Assembly: GCA_016929905.1 (NCBI GenBank)
Contig: JAFGHX010000279.1
Coordinates: 22,328 to 86,327, forward strand
Length of the DNA stretch: 64,000 bases
Direction: 5' to 3'
Source: Kiritimatiellia bacterium
Lineage (GTDB): Bacteria > Verrucomicrobiota > Kiritimatiellia > JAFGHX01
Shown one piece after another: positions 15,879 to 24,356 of this stretch (position 1 is its first letter; each line of letters begins with the position of its first letter). The translations under genes and the position numbers were made by a program. The notes below the pieces were generated by a model that was not told where the DNA came from, did not search any database, and was given only the letters and a program-made list of their open reading frames with translations.

Positions 15879-17507
15879 CTATCGGGCGAGCGTGTCGAGC
15901 GGCGGTTCCACGATGGTGCCGTCGGGCGCGACGTCGAGCAGCCCGATATTGCGCAGCAGGCGCAGGCGCTGGATCTCGTAGTCGGCCCGCGCGCGCACGT
16001 AAGCGTTTCGCGCGGCAAGCAGTTCGTTTTCGGCCTCCACGACGTCGCGGTTCGACAGCTCGCCGCTACGGAAGCGCATGAGCGCGTTTTCGGCGCGCTT
16101 CTGCGCGATTTCCGTGTTGCGCAGCTCGATCGTTACCGTGTTGCCCAGCGCCGCGAGCCGGCTGAAATTCGCGCGCACATCGATGATGATGGAGTCGCGC
16201 TTCTCTTCCAGTTGCCGGTTCGCCGCCGCCAGGCTGAGCCGGGCTTTCTTGACGGCGTCGCGCTCCTCGCGCGGGTCCAGCGGGATTTCCACCGTCACGC
16301 CGGCCGAGAGCGCGTCGTTCTCCAGCGCCTGCTCGCCGAGCGACTCCGTCGTGTCGCTCGAGAGCCGCGCGTTGCCGTAGACGCTGACGCTGGGCAGGGC
16401 GGCCTGCCGGGCAATCCGCAGGTTGCGCTCCCGGTCGGCGCGCCGCTCGCGCGCCGTGGCCAGGTCGAGCCGGCGTTTCAACGCGATCTCGATGCACGCG
16501 GCCTCGTCGAGGCTGGCGGCCTGCATGTCGGGAATCGCGCCGGCCAGCGTGATCCGGCTGTCAACGGGAATGCCCAGCGTCAACAGGAAGCGGGCGCGCT
16601 CGATGTCCAGATCGGCCTCCGCCGACGCGAGCTGGTTGCGGGCGCGCAGTTCCTGCTGTTGCGAGCGCATGACGTCGATGGCCGGCGCGCGCCGGACTCT
16701 GAACATGGCCTCCGACCGCCGGCGCAGGAAGACCGACTGCTCCACGTTGCGCCGCGTATTCTCGAGCACCGCGCTGCGGATCAGCAGGTTCTGGTACGCT
16801 TGCACGATGCCGATCGCAAAATCCTGGCGTTCCTGGGCGAAGGCGCGCAGCGCGTAGACCAGGTCGCGTTCGGCCTGGATCAGGGCATTGTGGCTTGCCG
16901 TGTAGCCGGCACCCGCCAGCAGCGGCTGCTCCACCTTCACGCCGACGGAACTGTCGTAAGCCGTGTCGGCATCGGCGTCCGGATCGTCGGTCGTGTCCAG
17001 GCCCGCATCGGCCGAAACCGTCACCGTCGCGCCGGACGGCAGCTTGCGGCTGGCGTTGAAAGCGAGGTCCGATCCCGTTTCGTTCGCCGTATCGCTGCCC
17101 GTCTCGAAGACATACTTGACGGTGCTCGATACGTCCACCCCGAAGGCGCGGCGCTGCTTCAGCAGCGCCAGGCCGGCGAGGTAGAGTTGTTCGCGCTTGT
17201 CCTGCAGGTCGCGGCTGTACCGCGTCGCCAGCCGCAGCGCCACCGGCAGGTCCAACTCGACGCGAGCCGCCTGCTCCGCCGGCGGGGCAGGGGGCCGGAA
17301 CGCGTCGGTGAGCGCGTGGGCGCTCACGTGCTCCGTCTTCGCCTGCCCGTCGCCGATGACCCGCGCGACGCCGGCGTCCAGCCGGCGGGCGGACCAGCAC
17401 CCGCTCGCGAGGGGCAGGAGCAGGCCGCTCGCCAGGAGGAGCCGACCCAACCCCCCGCCGCGCCCTCCCGCCGCGCCTCCAAGCGCCCTGTGCCCCGTGC
17501 AACCCAT
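15879..17507 (-). CDS. TolC-family outer-membrane efflux lipoprotein
   Basis: 542 residues from the ATG at 17507. A lipoprotein signal (SGLLLPLASGC, Cys about 38) precedes two outer-membrane-efflux-protein repeats (about 95-310 and 330-530), with the long alpha-helical barrel segments and short beta segments typical of TolC/OprM-type trimers. These form the outer-membrane exit duct for RND/ABC pumps or type I secretion. No inner-membrane or adaptor partner is adjacent, so its pump is unknown. The start is supported by GGGAGG 9 nt upstream and a TATACT -10 box. It converges on the reductase gene. Confidence 0.88.
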   Translation of the reverse strand: MGCTGHRALGGAAGGRGGGLGRLLLASGLLLPLASGCWSARRLDAGVARVIGDGQAKTEHVSAHALTDAFRPPAPPAEQAARVELDLPVALRLATRYSRDLQDKREQLYLAGLALLKQRRAFGVDVSSTVKYVFETGSDTANETGSDLAFNASRKLPSGATVTVSADAGLDTTDDPDADADTAYDSSVGVKVEQPLLAGAGYTASHNALIQAERDLVYALRAFAQERQDFAIGIVQAYQNLLIRSAVLENTRRNVEQSVFLRRRSEAMFRVRRAPAIDVMRSQQQELRARNQLASAEADLDIERARFLLTLGIPVDSRITLAGAIPDMQAASLDEAACIEIALKRRLDLATARERRADRERNLRIARQAALPSVSVYGNARLSSDTTESLGEQALENDALSAGVTVEIPLDPREERDAVKKARLSLAAANRQLEEKRDSIIIDVRANFSRLAALGNTVTIELRNTEIAQKRAENALMRFRSGELSNRDVVEAENELLAARNAYVRARADYEIQRLRLLRNIGLLDVAPDGTIVEPPLDTLAR

Positions 17508-17529
17508 GTGCCTGTGCCTCCCGGCAGGC

Positions 17530-17558
17530 AGTATAGCCGAGCCGCCGCCCGGTCGTAA
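17530..17558 (-). promoter_or_regulatory. promoter of the TolC-like gene
   Basis: Minus strand: -35 TTACGA (17558-17553), 17-nt spacer, -10 TATACT (17535-17530). A short leader follows that contains the ribosome-binding site GGGAGG (17522-17517). Confidence 0.55.
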
Positions 17559-17607
17559 AGGGGGCGGGCGCATCGAACCGGACCCGCTCGCCCGCAAAGG
17601 AAACTGG

Positions 17608-17725
17608 CTCGAGAACTTGCTCGGGAACTTGACTCGACATTCTGGAGCGCATGACTCCTCAAAATGCCTGGCAAGTTCTCGAGCAAGTTCTCGAGCAAGT
17701 TCTCGAGTAAGTTCTCGAGTAAGTT
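17608..17725. repeat. two opposed 12-bp repeat arrays
   Basis: Left array (17608-17636): GGCTCGAGAACTTG, CTCGGGAACTTG. Right array (17672-17725): four and a half units of TTCTCGAGCAAG or TTCTCGAGTAAG in the opposite sense. Separated by about 35 nt, the two arrays can pair with each other. They fill the space between the divergent TolC-like and subtilase promoters. Confidence 0.8.
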
Positions 17726-17785
17726 GGGAGCCAACTCGGTTGCGAACCGGGGCTTGATTTTCGGATGACGGGCGCTTCTTTGCTC

Positions 17786-17814
17786 TTGGTCCACCCCGCG
17801 CGCCGCCCTATAAT
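17786..17814 (+). promoter_or_regulatory. predicted leaderless promoter of the subtilase
   Basis: TTGGTC (17786-17791), 17-nt spacer, consensus TATAAT (17809-17814), six bases, ATG at 17821. No Shine-Dalgarno sequence is possible in so short a leader. Confidence 0.7.
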
Positions 17815-17820
17815 GCGGCC

Positions 17821-19314
17821 ATGAAGCGACGTGTTCTGCCGGTCATGCTGGTCCTCTGCTGTGTTTTGGGCCCGGCGGCCCGCGCCTTCGAGATGCGGAT
17901 GACCGACGAACGCCTGCACCTGCGGGCGGAGGATGTGCCGCTGGAGGCCATCCTGTGGCGGTTCGCGCATGCGGGCGTGCGCGTGCGGCTGGACCCGCTC
18001 GTGCACAAGCGCGTGAGCATCGAACTCGAAGACGAGGACCTGCAGAAGGGGTTGGACAGGGTCATTCAGCCGTTCAGCTACGTCCTGATCTGGGACGCGA
18101 TACCCGGGCCGCTCGGCAAGATGCCGCGGCTGGCGGAGATCCAGGTCTTCCGGTCCGGCATGCAGGAACAGACGCAGAAGTGGCCGACCGTCGACGACCG
18201 GCTCGTCGTCAGCCTGGGGCCGGGCGGCCGTGGACCCGCGTTTGCGAAGGACGAATTGCTGATCGGGCTGAAGCCGGGCACCGACGTGGCGGCGTTCAAG
18301 CGGTTGCTGGCCCAGATCGGCGGGACGGTGACCGACTGCTGTCCCGAACTGGGCGTGTACCGCGTGCGGTTGCCGCCCGAGACGAACGTGCCGGACCTCG
18401 TAAAGCAGTTGGCCGGCAACCCGATCGTGGCGGTGGCGGAGCCGAACTACGTGTTCCCCATGCCGCCGCCGGTGATGACGAAGCCGGCGGCCGACGGGGC
18501 CGCCCCCGCCGTGCCGGCCGGCGCGCAGCCCGTGGCCAGCACGGCGCCTGTGGCCGTGCTGGATACGGGCCTGCTGGCGGACTCGGGGCTCGACGCCGCC
18601 GTGGTGGCGAAGCTGGACGCTCTCAATCCCGAGCGCGCGGTTGCCGATACGCACGGGCACGGGACTCAGATGGCCATGATCGCATCGGGCGCCATCAGCC
18701 CGCTCGGCATGGGGCCGGCGCCGAGTTCGGACGCGATCGTCCCGCTCGTGCCCGTTCGCGCCTTCGACGACTCAGGCAATGCGTCGAGTCTCAGCCTCAT
18801 GCGCGCGATCGAGTTCGCGATCGCGAACGGCGCGCGCGTCGTGAACTTGAGCTGGAGTACGCCGACCCGGAGCGAATTCGTGGCCAATGCCGTCGCCTAC
18901 GCGCAGGCGAAAGGGGCGATTGTGGTCGCGGCCGCAGGCAACGAACCGGACGGCCAGCCGGTCTTTCCCGCCGCGCTGCCCGGGGTCGTCGCCGTCAGCG
19001 CGCTTGACGCCGACGGCGGCCGTTGGGAGAAATCGAACTACGGCGATTTCGTCGCCTGCGCCGCGCCCGGCCTTGCCCGGATGCCCGCCGATTTCGCGAA
19101 GAGCCTGGCCGGGTCCTACGCGGGCACCTCGATCTCCAGCGCGCTCGTCGCCAATGCGCTGAGCCGCTATCTGAGCGCACACCCGGACGCCAACGCCCAC
19201 CAGGCGGTCGCCGCCCTCCAGGCCGCCCTCACCGATGCCGGCGCCAAGGGCCTGGACCCCTACTACGGCGCCGGCGTGCTCGACGCCGCCGCGCTGAAAC
19301 GGTTGCTTCAGTGA
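17821..19314 (+). CDS. secreted subtilisin-like serine protease with STN-like N-terminal domain
   Basis: 497 residues. A signal peptide (1-22) is followed by a domain (about 25-95) whose LHLRAEDVPLEAILWRFA and VSIELEDEDLQKGLDRVI resemble the STN domain of secretins and TonB receptors. An inhibitor I9-like propeptide region comes next (about 135-210; LLIGLKPGTDVAAFKRLLA). The S8 peptidase domain has a complete triad: Asp248 (VAVLDTG), His280 (THGHGTQ), Ser437 (AGTSISSA), with the oxyanion Asn in AAGNEP. It would act in the periplasm or outside the cell. An STN-subtilase fusion is unusual and suggests targeting to an envelope partner. Confidence 0.85.
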   Translation: MKRRVLPVMLVLCCVLGPAARAFEMRMTDERLHLRAEDVPLEAILWRFAHAGVRVRLDPLVHKRVSIELEDEDLQKGLDRVIQPFSYVLIWDAIPGPLGKMPRLAEIQVFRSGMQEQTQKWPTVDDRLVVSLGPGGRGPAFAKDELLIGLKPGTDVAAFKRLLAQIGGTVTDCCPELGVYRVRLPPETNVPDLVKQLAGNPIVAVAEPNYVFPMPPPVMTKPAADGAAPAVPAGAQPVASTAPVAVLDTGLLADSGLDAAVVAKLDALNPERAVADTHGHGTQMAMIASGAISPLGMGPAPSSDAIVPLVPVRAFDDSGNASSLSLMRAIEFAIANGARVVNLSWSTPTRSEFVANAVAYAQAKGAIVVAAAGNEPDGQPVFPAALPGVVAVSALDADGGRWEKSNYGDFVACAAPGLARMPADFAKSLAGSYAGTSISSALVANALSRYLSAHPDANAHQAVAALQAALTDAGAKGLDPYYGAGVLDAAALKRLLQ

Positions 19315-19345
19315 AAGGGGAAACGGCGTCCCGCCGCTTCCCCTT
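19315..19345. terminator. bidirectional terminator hairpin
   Basis: A 14-bp stem with one mismatch: AAGGGGAAACGGCG (19315-19328), loop TCC, CGCCGCTTCCCCTT (19332-19345). It fills the whole gap between the convergent subtilase and SDR genes. The A-rich left and T-rich right ends allow it to work on both strands. Confidence 0.8.
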
Positions 19346-19346
19346 A

Positions 19347-20111
19347 TCACACCCCGTTACCGAGCAGGTGCTGGCCGCCGTCGACGAAGAGGACTTGGCC
19401 GGTGACGGCGTCGGATTCCAGCAGGAAAAGCACGGCGCGCGCGATGTCGGCCGGCGCGGGATATCGGGCCAGCGGCACGCGGCCCGCCTTGTCGTGCAGA
19501 TACGCTTCGCCTTCGCCGGGCGGCGGCAACACCGGGCCGGGCGCCACACCGTTGACGGTGACGTCCGGGGCCAGTTCCAGTGCGGCCAGCCGGGTCAGCG
19601 CGGCGAGCCCCTTCTTCGAGAGCAGATAGGGAACGCAGCTGGTGTCGTCGGCCACGATGCGCCGGTCCAACAGGTTGACGACCTTGCCGCCCGGTACGGG
19701 GCCGGGCGGGGCGCCGGTCCTGCATTGTCGCGCGAAGGCGCGGATGAGAAAGAGCGGCGCCAGCAGGTTGGTCCGCAGGTCGGCGAGTGCGCCGTGTTCC
19801 GTCGTCGACCACAGGTCCGCTTTGCCGAACACGGCGGCGTTGTTCACCAGAACGTCGAGCCGCCCGGCCCGCTCGCAGGCCGCCGCCATCAGCCGAGCCG
19901 CCGCTTCCTCTCCCTCCAGTTCGCCGGCCGCCGCCCATGCCTGGACGGCCTTGTTCCGGCGCAGCGCCGCCGCGAGCGCTTCGGCCTCATCCCGGGATTG
20001 GCGGTAATGAATGACGACGTCACAGCCGGCCGCGGCGAGCGCTTCGCAGATCGCACGCCCGATCCGCACCGCGCCGCCTGTCACCAGCGCACGCTTGCCT
20101 CGCAGGTCCAT
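19347..20111 (-). CDS. short-chain dehydrogenase of the pteridine-reductase/FolM type
   Basis: 254 residues, with ribosome-binding AAAAGGACG upstream. The Rossmann NADPH loop is TGGAVRIG. The usual catalytic Ser region reads VVNLLDRRIVADDTSC, i.e. Asp where classical SDRs have Ser, followed by Tyr-X3-Lys in YLLSKKG. The Asp, the RIG loop and the ALELAPDVTVNGVAPG segment match the PTR1/FolM group, which reduces pterins (dihydrobiopterin, dihydromonapterin). It is the last gene of a minus-strand run, 19 nt after the M50 protease. Specificity for a pterin is inference from motifs. Confidence 0.75.
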   Translation of the reverse strand: MDLRGKRALVTGGAVRIGRAICEALAAAGCDVVIHYRQSRDEAEALAAALRRNKAVQAWAAAGELEGEEAAARLMAAACERAGRLDVLVNNAAVFGKADLWSTTEHGALADLRTNLLAPLFLIRAFARQCRTGAPPGPVPGGKVVNLLDRRIVADDTSCVPYLLSKKGLAALTRLAALELAPDVTVNGVAPGPVLPPPGEGEAYLHDKAGRVPLARYPAPADIARAVLFLLESDAVTGQVLFVDGGQHLLGNGV

Positions 20112-20130
20112 GCGGTCGTCCTTTTCTGCT

Positions 20131-20988
20131 CTACCCGTTGAACAGGTCGAACCAGTCGCGCCGCCGGCGGACGTGCCGCAGCGGGATCCGCGCGTTGGGT
20201 CCCTTGCGGAAAGGCGGCGGGCTGACGGTGACCTCGTCGTCCGACGGGGCCGCCCCGTCGCCCGGCTCGCCCCCGTATCCGTACCGTTTCTGCTCTTCCT
20301 TGATCAGCACGGATCGATATTCGGACTGCGCGGCCATGAAGATGAGCACGGCGATCACGATCAGGAACCAGTGCGACTGCCAGTACGTGATGCCGATGAC
20401 CAGGAAGACGACACACATGATTTTGCCGATGTTGACGGCGATCTTCGTCGCGCGCAACCGGCCGAGCCGGCGCGCGAGCAGGGCGCGCAGCACCCGGCCG
20501 CCGTCCATGGGGAAGGCGGGCACGAGATTGAAGAGGGCGAGTACCAGATTCACGAAACCGAGGAATTGGACGCCGTTCTTCGGCAGCAGCGGCAGGCCGG
20601 TCGCAAAGGCGCGGCTGGCCGGCAGGTAACTCCCGGCCGTCACGAACACGGCGCAGAGCGTGAGGCTGACCGCCGGGCCGGCGACGGCCATGAGAATTTC
20701 GTCGCGCGGGCGGGTGGGAATCCCTTCGAGCTGCGCGACGCCGCCGACAAACGTCAGCGTGATTTCGCGCACGTGGCATCCCATCCGATTGGCCACCAGC
20801 GAATGGCCCAGTTCGTGCAGCGCGACGAAGACGAAGAGCGAGACGGCGAAGATGAAACCCCAGAGCAGCGATATGTGGGGAATGGTGCTCAGCCGCACGG
20901 CGATCACCGGCAGCAGGACAATGAGCGACACGTGTGCCTTGATGGGGATCCCGAACACGCGCGCGATCTTGTAGGAAGGTCCCAACAT
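20131..20988 (-). CDS. M50 family membrane zinc metalloprotease
   Basis: 285 residues from the ATG at 20988. Hydrophobic helices flank HELGH (zinc ligands and catalytic Glu) near 59-63, and FPMDGGR supplies the third ligand Asp in a later helix. This is the SpoIVFB/Rv2869-like layout without a CBS domain; the C-terminal ~80 residues are soluble and charged. Site-2-type proteases cut transmembrane substrates such as anti-sigma factors. It is 16 nt downstream of the TPR lipoprotein and 19 nt upstream of the SDR. The frame is open further upstream, but that part overlaps the TPR gene and is basic, low-complexity sequence. Confidence 0.85.
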   Translation of the reverse strand: MLGPSYKIARVFGIPIKAHVSLIVLLPVIAVRLSTIPHISLLWGFIFAVSLFVFVALHELGHSLVANRMGCHVREITLTFVGGVAQLEGIPTRPRDEILMAVAGPAVSLTLCAVFVTAGSYLPASRAFATGLPLLPKNGVQFLGFVNLVLALFNLVPAFPMDGGRVLRALLARRLGRLRATKIAVNIGKIMCVVFLVIGITYWQSHWFLIVIAVLIFMAAQSEYRSVLIKEEQKRYGYGGEPGDGAAPSDDEVTVSPPPFRKGPNARIPLRHVRRRRDWFDLFNG

Positions 20989-21004
20989 AGCGTTACGGCC
21001 GCCG

Positions 21005-22924
21005 TCATGGCGGCGGCCCTTCCCCTTCGGCCGGCGGTACATCGTCCGTAAGGGCCGGGTCGTCCGTTTCGTCGCCTTCCGGCTCGTCCCCCTCCACCTG
21101 CCAGTCCTCTTCGGGGGCCGGTCCGGGCGCGGGGGGCTCCGAGAGGTCCGCGCCGGGCTGCGCCTGCCCCGCGGGGTCGGCTTCCTGCCGCGGTTCCTCC
21201 GTCGGCTCGCCCTCCGGCGCCGGGCCCGGCGCCGGCTCGTCCGGCTCCCGCTCCGAACTTGCAGCATCGGGCGGCGTCTGATGCTTCTTCAGTTTCTCCT
21301 GCACGCCCTCGTTCGCGGGGTCCGACTCCAGACTGCGTTTCCATAGTCGAACGGCTTCCGCCGGACCTTTCAGGATGAGCAGCACGTCGCCGAGATGCTC
21401 GGCGACCGTCGCATCCTCGGGCATGATCTCGTGCGCCCGTTCCAGCTCCTTTTCGGCCTTTTCGTATTCCTTGCGCTGGTAGTAGATCCAGCCCAGCGTA
21501 TCGATGTAGGCGCCGTTGTTCGGGTCCTTGTTCAGCGCCTTGCGCACGTAACGCAGGGCCTTGTCCAGGTTCTCCGCCCGCTCGGCCCACATATAGGCCA
21601 GGTAGTTGTACGCCTGGTCGCGCTCGGGGTCGATCTCCAGGCACCGCTCGAACAGGGTCTCCGCCCGCTCGATCTGGCCGTCGCGTTCGCAGGCGGCGCC
21701 GTACCAGAAATAGAACTTCGCCTTCGTCTCGACGTCCGCGTCCTCGGCCCGCTGCACGACCGGTTCCGCGCGCTCGAAGGCGGCGACCGCCGCTTTGTAC
21801 TGCTTGGCGTGGTTGTGGACGAACCCGGCGTAGATGTACGGGTCCGGCTCGTCCGGCATGAGCTGGACGGCCTCCTCGAGGATCTCCAGCGCTTTCGCGG
21901 GGTCGGCCTCCATCTGGAGCAGCGCCAGCTTGAGGAACGGCGTCACCTTCGGCGGGTGCGTCTGGCTCGCGCGCCGGAAATAGGCAACGGCTTTCTCCTG
22001 GTCGCCCGTCTCTTCGTACGTGCCGCCGAGCATGAGCAGAATCGCATAGTCGTCCGGCAGGCTGTTCAGGGCTTCCTCGAGAAACTGGATCGTCTTGCCT
22101 TTGTCCCCGCCGGCGTAGCGGTCGATCGACCGGATGAGCAGATAGCTGGGGTTCTCCGCCTCCACGCGCTGGAACGCGTCGATCGCCTTGTCCATCTGAT
22201 GGTTGATCAGGTACAGTTCGCCGAGCCGGAACAGGACGGCCTTGTCCTCGGGCGCCTTGCGCGCCATGCGCTCGTAGATGTCGATCGCGTGCTGGAAGTA
22301 GTCGGCCTTCTCCGCGTCCGAGGAGGCGAGCGCCTTCTGAATCCAGAGGTCGCCGAGAATCTTGAGTGTGACGATCGGATCGTCGACCTTGCTCAGCGCC
22401 TTGTTCAGCGTCTCGAACGCTTTCTTTTCGTCGTCCTGCCGGATGTACAACACGGCCAGTTCCACGTAGGCCTCTTTCTTGCCCGGATGCGTGGCGATCG
22501 CGTTGCCGTAGGCCGCGATCGCCTCCTCCGTCTTGTCGGCCGCCTCGTAGGTCGTGGCGAGTTCCCGGAGCAGTTCGTAGGATTTCGGGTTCTTCGCCAG
22601 CGCCTGGTTCAGCACGGCGATGGCCTTGTCCCACTCCTTGCGCCGTTGGTATTCGCGGGCCACGCGCAGCGGGAGCATGGTCTGGGCGGGATCCAGTTCG
22701 GCGGCCTGCTCATAGTGCGGGATGGCGTCGTCGGCGCGGTAGTGCAGGTCGTAGATGAGGCCTTGGGCGTAATGCGCCAGCGCATCGGCGAACCGGGCCT
22801 GCTCCCCGGCCAGAGCCAGGTCGTTCCCTTCGTCCCCTTCCGCTGCGCGGTCCCGGGGCGTAGCGCAGCCCGTCAGGAGCAGAATGGCACCCGCGACGAC
22901 GCCGATATGCCAGTGCGTCTTCAA
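21005..22924 (-). CDS. TPR-repeat lipoprotein with acidic proline-rich tail
   Basis: 639 residues from a TTG start at 22924, with GAGGG 11 nt upstream. Lipobox ILLLTGC gives Cys20. About twelve tetratricopeptide repeats fill residues 45-530 (for example NPKSYELLRELATTYEAADKT and EEAIAAYGNA). The last ~110 residues are Pro/Glu/Asp/Gly-rich and probably disordered. TPR lipoproteins of this size act as envelope scaffolds for secretion or pilus assembly; nothing here names a partner. It lies between the mS38-like gene and the M50 protease in the hisG-led run. Confidence 0.8.
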   Translation of the reverse strand: MKTHWHIGVVAGAILLLTGCATPRDRAAEGDEGNDLALAGEQARFADALAHYAQGLIYDLHYRADDAIPHYEQAAELDPAQTMLPLRVAREYQRRKEWDKAIAVLNQALAKNPKSYELLRELATTYEAADKTEEAIAAYGNAIATHPGKKEAYVELAVLYIRQDDEKKAFETLNKALSKVDDPIVTLKILGDLWIQKALASSDAEKADYFQHAIDIYERMARKAPEDKAVLFRLGELYLINHQMDKAIDAFQRVEAENPSYLLIRSIDRYAGGDKGKTIQFLEEALNSLPDDYAILLMLGGTYEETGDQEKAVAYFRRASQTHPPKVTPFLKLALLQMEADPAKALEILEEAVQLMPDEPDPYIYAGFVHNHAKQYKAAVAAFERAEPVVQRAEDADVETKAKFYFWYGAACERDGQIERAETLFERCLEIDPERDQAYNYLAYMWAERAENLDKALRYVRKALNKDPNNGAYIDTLGWIYYQRKEYEKAEKELERAHEIMPEDATVAEHLGDVLLILKGPAEAVRLWKRSLESDPANEGVQEKLKKHQTPPDAASSEREPDEPAPGPAPEGEPTEEPRQEADPAGQAQPGADLSEPPAPGPAPEEDWQVEGDEPEGDETDDPALTDDVPPAEGEGPPP

Positions 22925-22993
22925 AACAAAGAAACCCTCGCGTCCGGCAACGATGTTGCCTTGACCCCGGTCGGTCGGACGGGGCGCACGACG

Positions 22994-23089
22994 TTAGTGC
23001 GTGCTGGTCTTGTGCCGGTTGGCGCGGCGCCGCTTCCGGTACTTGTGTTTGTTCATCTTCTTCAGACGCTTCTTCTTAATCGAACCCAT
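22994..23089 (-). CDS. AURKAIP1/COX24 (mS38-like) small ribosomal protein
   Basis: 31 residues, MGSIKKKRLKKMNKHKYRKR then RRANRHKTSTH. Strongly basic, with the KKMNKHKYRKRRR core of the AURKAIP1/COX24 domain found in mitochondrial ribosomal protein mS38 and in very small bacterial proteins, notably in PVC and Bacteroidetes genomes. The start is decided by a strong GGAGGAACTGGC-ATG ribosome-binding site. It sits 41 nt after hisG and 69 nt before the TPR lipoprotein, probably co-transcribed. Too short for most gene callers. A ribosome association is established for the mitochondrial relative and inferred here. Confidence 0.75.
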   Translation of the reverse strand: MGSIKKKRLKKMNKHKYRKRRRANRHKTSTH

Positions 23090-23130
23090 GCCAGTTCCTC
23101 CGTTCGCGTCCTGTCGTTCCCGAAAACAGA

Positions 23131-24006
23131 TTAGGCCACAACCTTGTTGAGCGGGATCTCGATGATCCCTTCCGCACCCGCCGCCTTGAGTTGCGGGATG
23201 ATCTCGCGTACCACGCTCTCGTCGACCACCGACTCGATCGCCACCCAGCCCTCCGTGCTCAGTGCATTGATCGTGGGCGCATGCAGCGCGGGCAGAATCT
23301 CGGCCACCCGGCCGGAGTCGGCCTCTTTCGCATTCATCTTGAGCAGCACCTTGCTCTCCGCCGCCAGCGCGCCTTGCAGCAGGATGGAGAGTTGCTCGCA
23401 CTTCGCGCGCTTCCACGTGTCGGCCCATGCGGCCCGGTTGGCAATCAACCGGGTGGTCGACTCCAGCAGTGTCTCGACGATGCGCAGGCTGTGCGCGCGC
23501 AGGGAAGAGCCGGTTTCCGTCAGCTCCACGATCGCGTCCACCAGGCCGAGCTCCGGCTTCACCTCCGTGGCGCCGTAGGAATACTCCACCTCCGCCTGCA
23601 CGCCCTGCTCGGCCAGGTAGCGCCGGGTCAGATTCACCGCCTCGGTGGCGATCCGTTTGCCACGCAGGTCTTTCACCGATCGGATCGGCGCGTCTTCGGG
23701 CACGGCGAGCACCCAGCGGACCGGCCGCATACCTTGCTTGGCGTAGATCAGCTCGGCGACTTCGTGCACATCGGACGCGTTCTCGACGATCCAGTCGTGC
23801 CCCGTGATGCCGGCGTCCAACATGCCCAGCTCCACGTAGCGGCTGATCTCCTGGGCGCGCACGAGCCGCACGTCCACCTCCGGATCGTCGACGCTCGGGA
23901 TGTACGAACGCGAACTGGCCGAGACCTTGAAGCCGGCTTTCCGCATCAGGCCGAACGTCGCCTCCTCCAAACTGCCCTTGGGTAACCCCAAAATCAATTT
24001 GTTCAT
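23131..24006 (-). CDS. hisG: ATP phosphoribosyltransferase, long form
   Basis: 291 residues from the ATG at 24006, preceded by AGGAAAGGG. It catalyses the first committed step of histidine biosynthesis, ATP + PRPP to phosphoribosyl-ATP. Visible signatures are LPKGSLEEA at the N-terminus, the LGMLDAGITGHDW segment, and the PRPP-binding VELTETGSSLRAHSL. The C-terminal ~75 residues (ALHAPTINAL and VREIIPQLKAAGAEGIIEIPLNKVV) form the ACT-like regulatory domain of the long, histidine-feedback-inhibited, HisZ-independent form. No other his gene is nearby; the downstream neighbours are unrelated. Confidence 0.95.
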   Translation of the reverse strand: MNKLILGLPKGSLEEATFGLMRKAGFKVSASSRSYIPSVDDPEVDVRLVRAQEISRYVELGMLDAGITGHDWIVENASDVHEVAELIYAKQGMRPVRWVLAVPEDAPIRSVKDLRGKRIATEAVNLTRRYLAEQGVQAEVEYSYGATEVKPELGLVDAIVELTETGSSLRAHSLRIVETLLESTTRLIANRAAWADTWKRAKCEQLSILLQGALAAESKVLLKMNAKEADSGRVAEILPALHAPTINALSTEGWVAIESVVDESVVREIIPQLKAAGAEGIIEIPLNKVVA

Positions 24007-24177
24007 GTCCCAATCAGCCCTTTCCTGCGTGACGGTTCCGGCGCCGGACGGCGCAGCCGGCACTTCATCCCCGCGTGTGCCGGTCTTGACGACGACCCGA
24101 GGCCGGTTCGGGAATGTCGGCGGGAACACCGGGCAGGTTGGCGACAATCCTAGAGTATTCGGCGCCGCAGGTCCAGC

Positions 24178-24310
24178 AATTAGTGGGTTCGTTATCGAAA
24201 GCTGCAACGAAAAACAAGAAGTTTTCGGCTCCCAAGAGGTCAGACAGAACGTCATGCTTGGCAAAAAGCCGCTGACCTCTGACCTCCGAGCTCTGACCTC
24301 TGGGTTGCGG
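24178..24310. repeat. dispersed intergenic element, two-part (simple copy)
   Basis: The left part (24178-24243, including GCTGCAACGAAAAACAAGAA) and right part (24243-24310, including GACAGAACGTCATGCTTGG and 8-bp GACCTCTG/GACCTCCG tandem units) are adjacent here. At 40840-41271 the same two parts are separated by ~290 bp. It occupies the divergent gap between hisG and the radical SAM gene. Confidence 0.8.
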
Positions 24311-24320
24311 AAACCATGTA

Positions 24321-24350
24321 TTGAAACGGGCGTCCCGGCCCCGGTATACT
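24321..24350 (+). promoter_or_regulatory. predicted leaderless promoter of the radical SAM gene
   Basis: TTGAAA (24321-24326), 18-nt spacer, TATACT (24345-24350), six bases, ATG at 24357. This is the same -10-to-ATG spacing as the secretin and subtilase promoters. It starts ten bases past the end of the dispersed element. Confidence 0.65.
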
Positions 24351-24356
24351 CGGCCC

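Noticed and set aside
19023..20141. 372-codon plus frame over the subtilase end and SDR
   Set aside because: Runs through the bidirectional terminator and antisense to the SDR; Arg-rich shadow.
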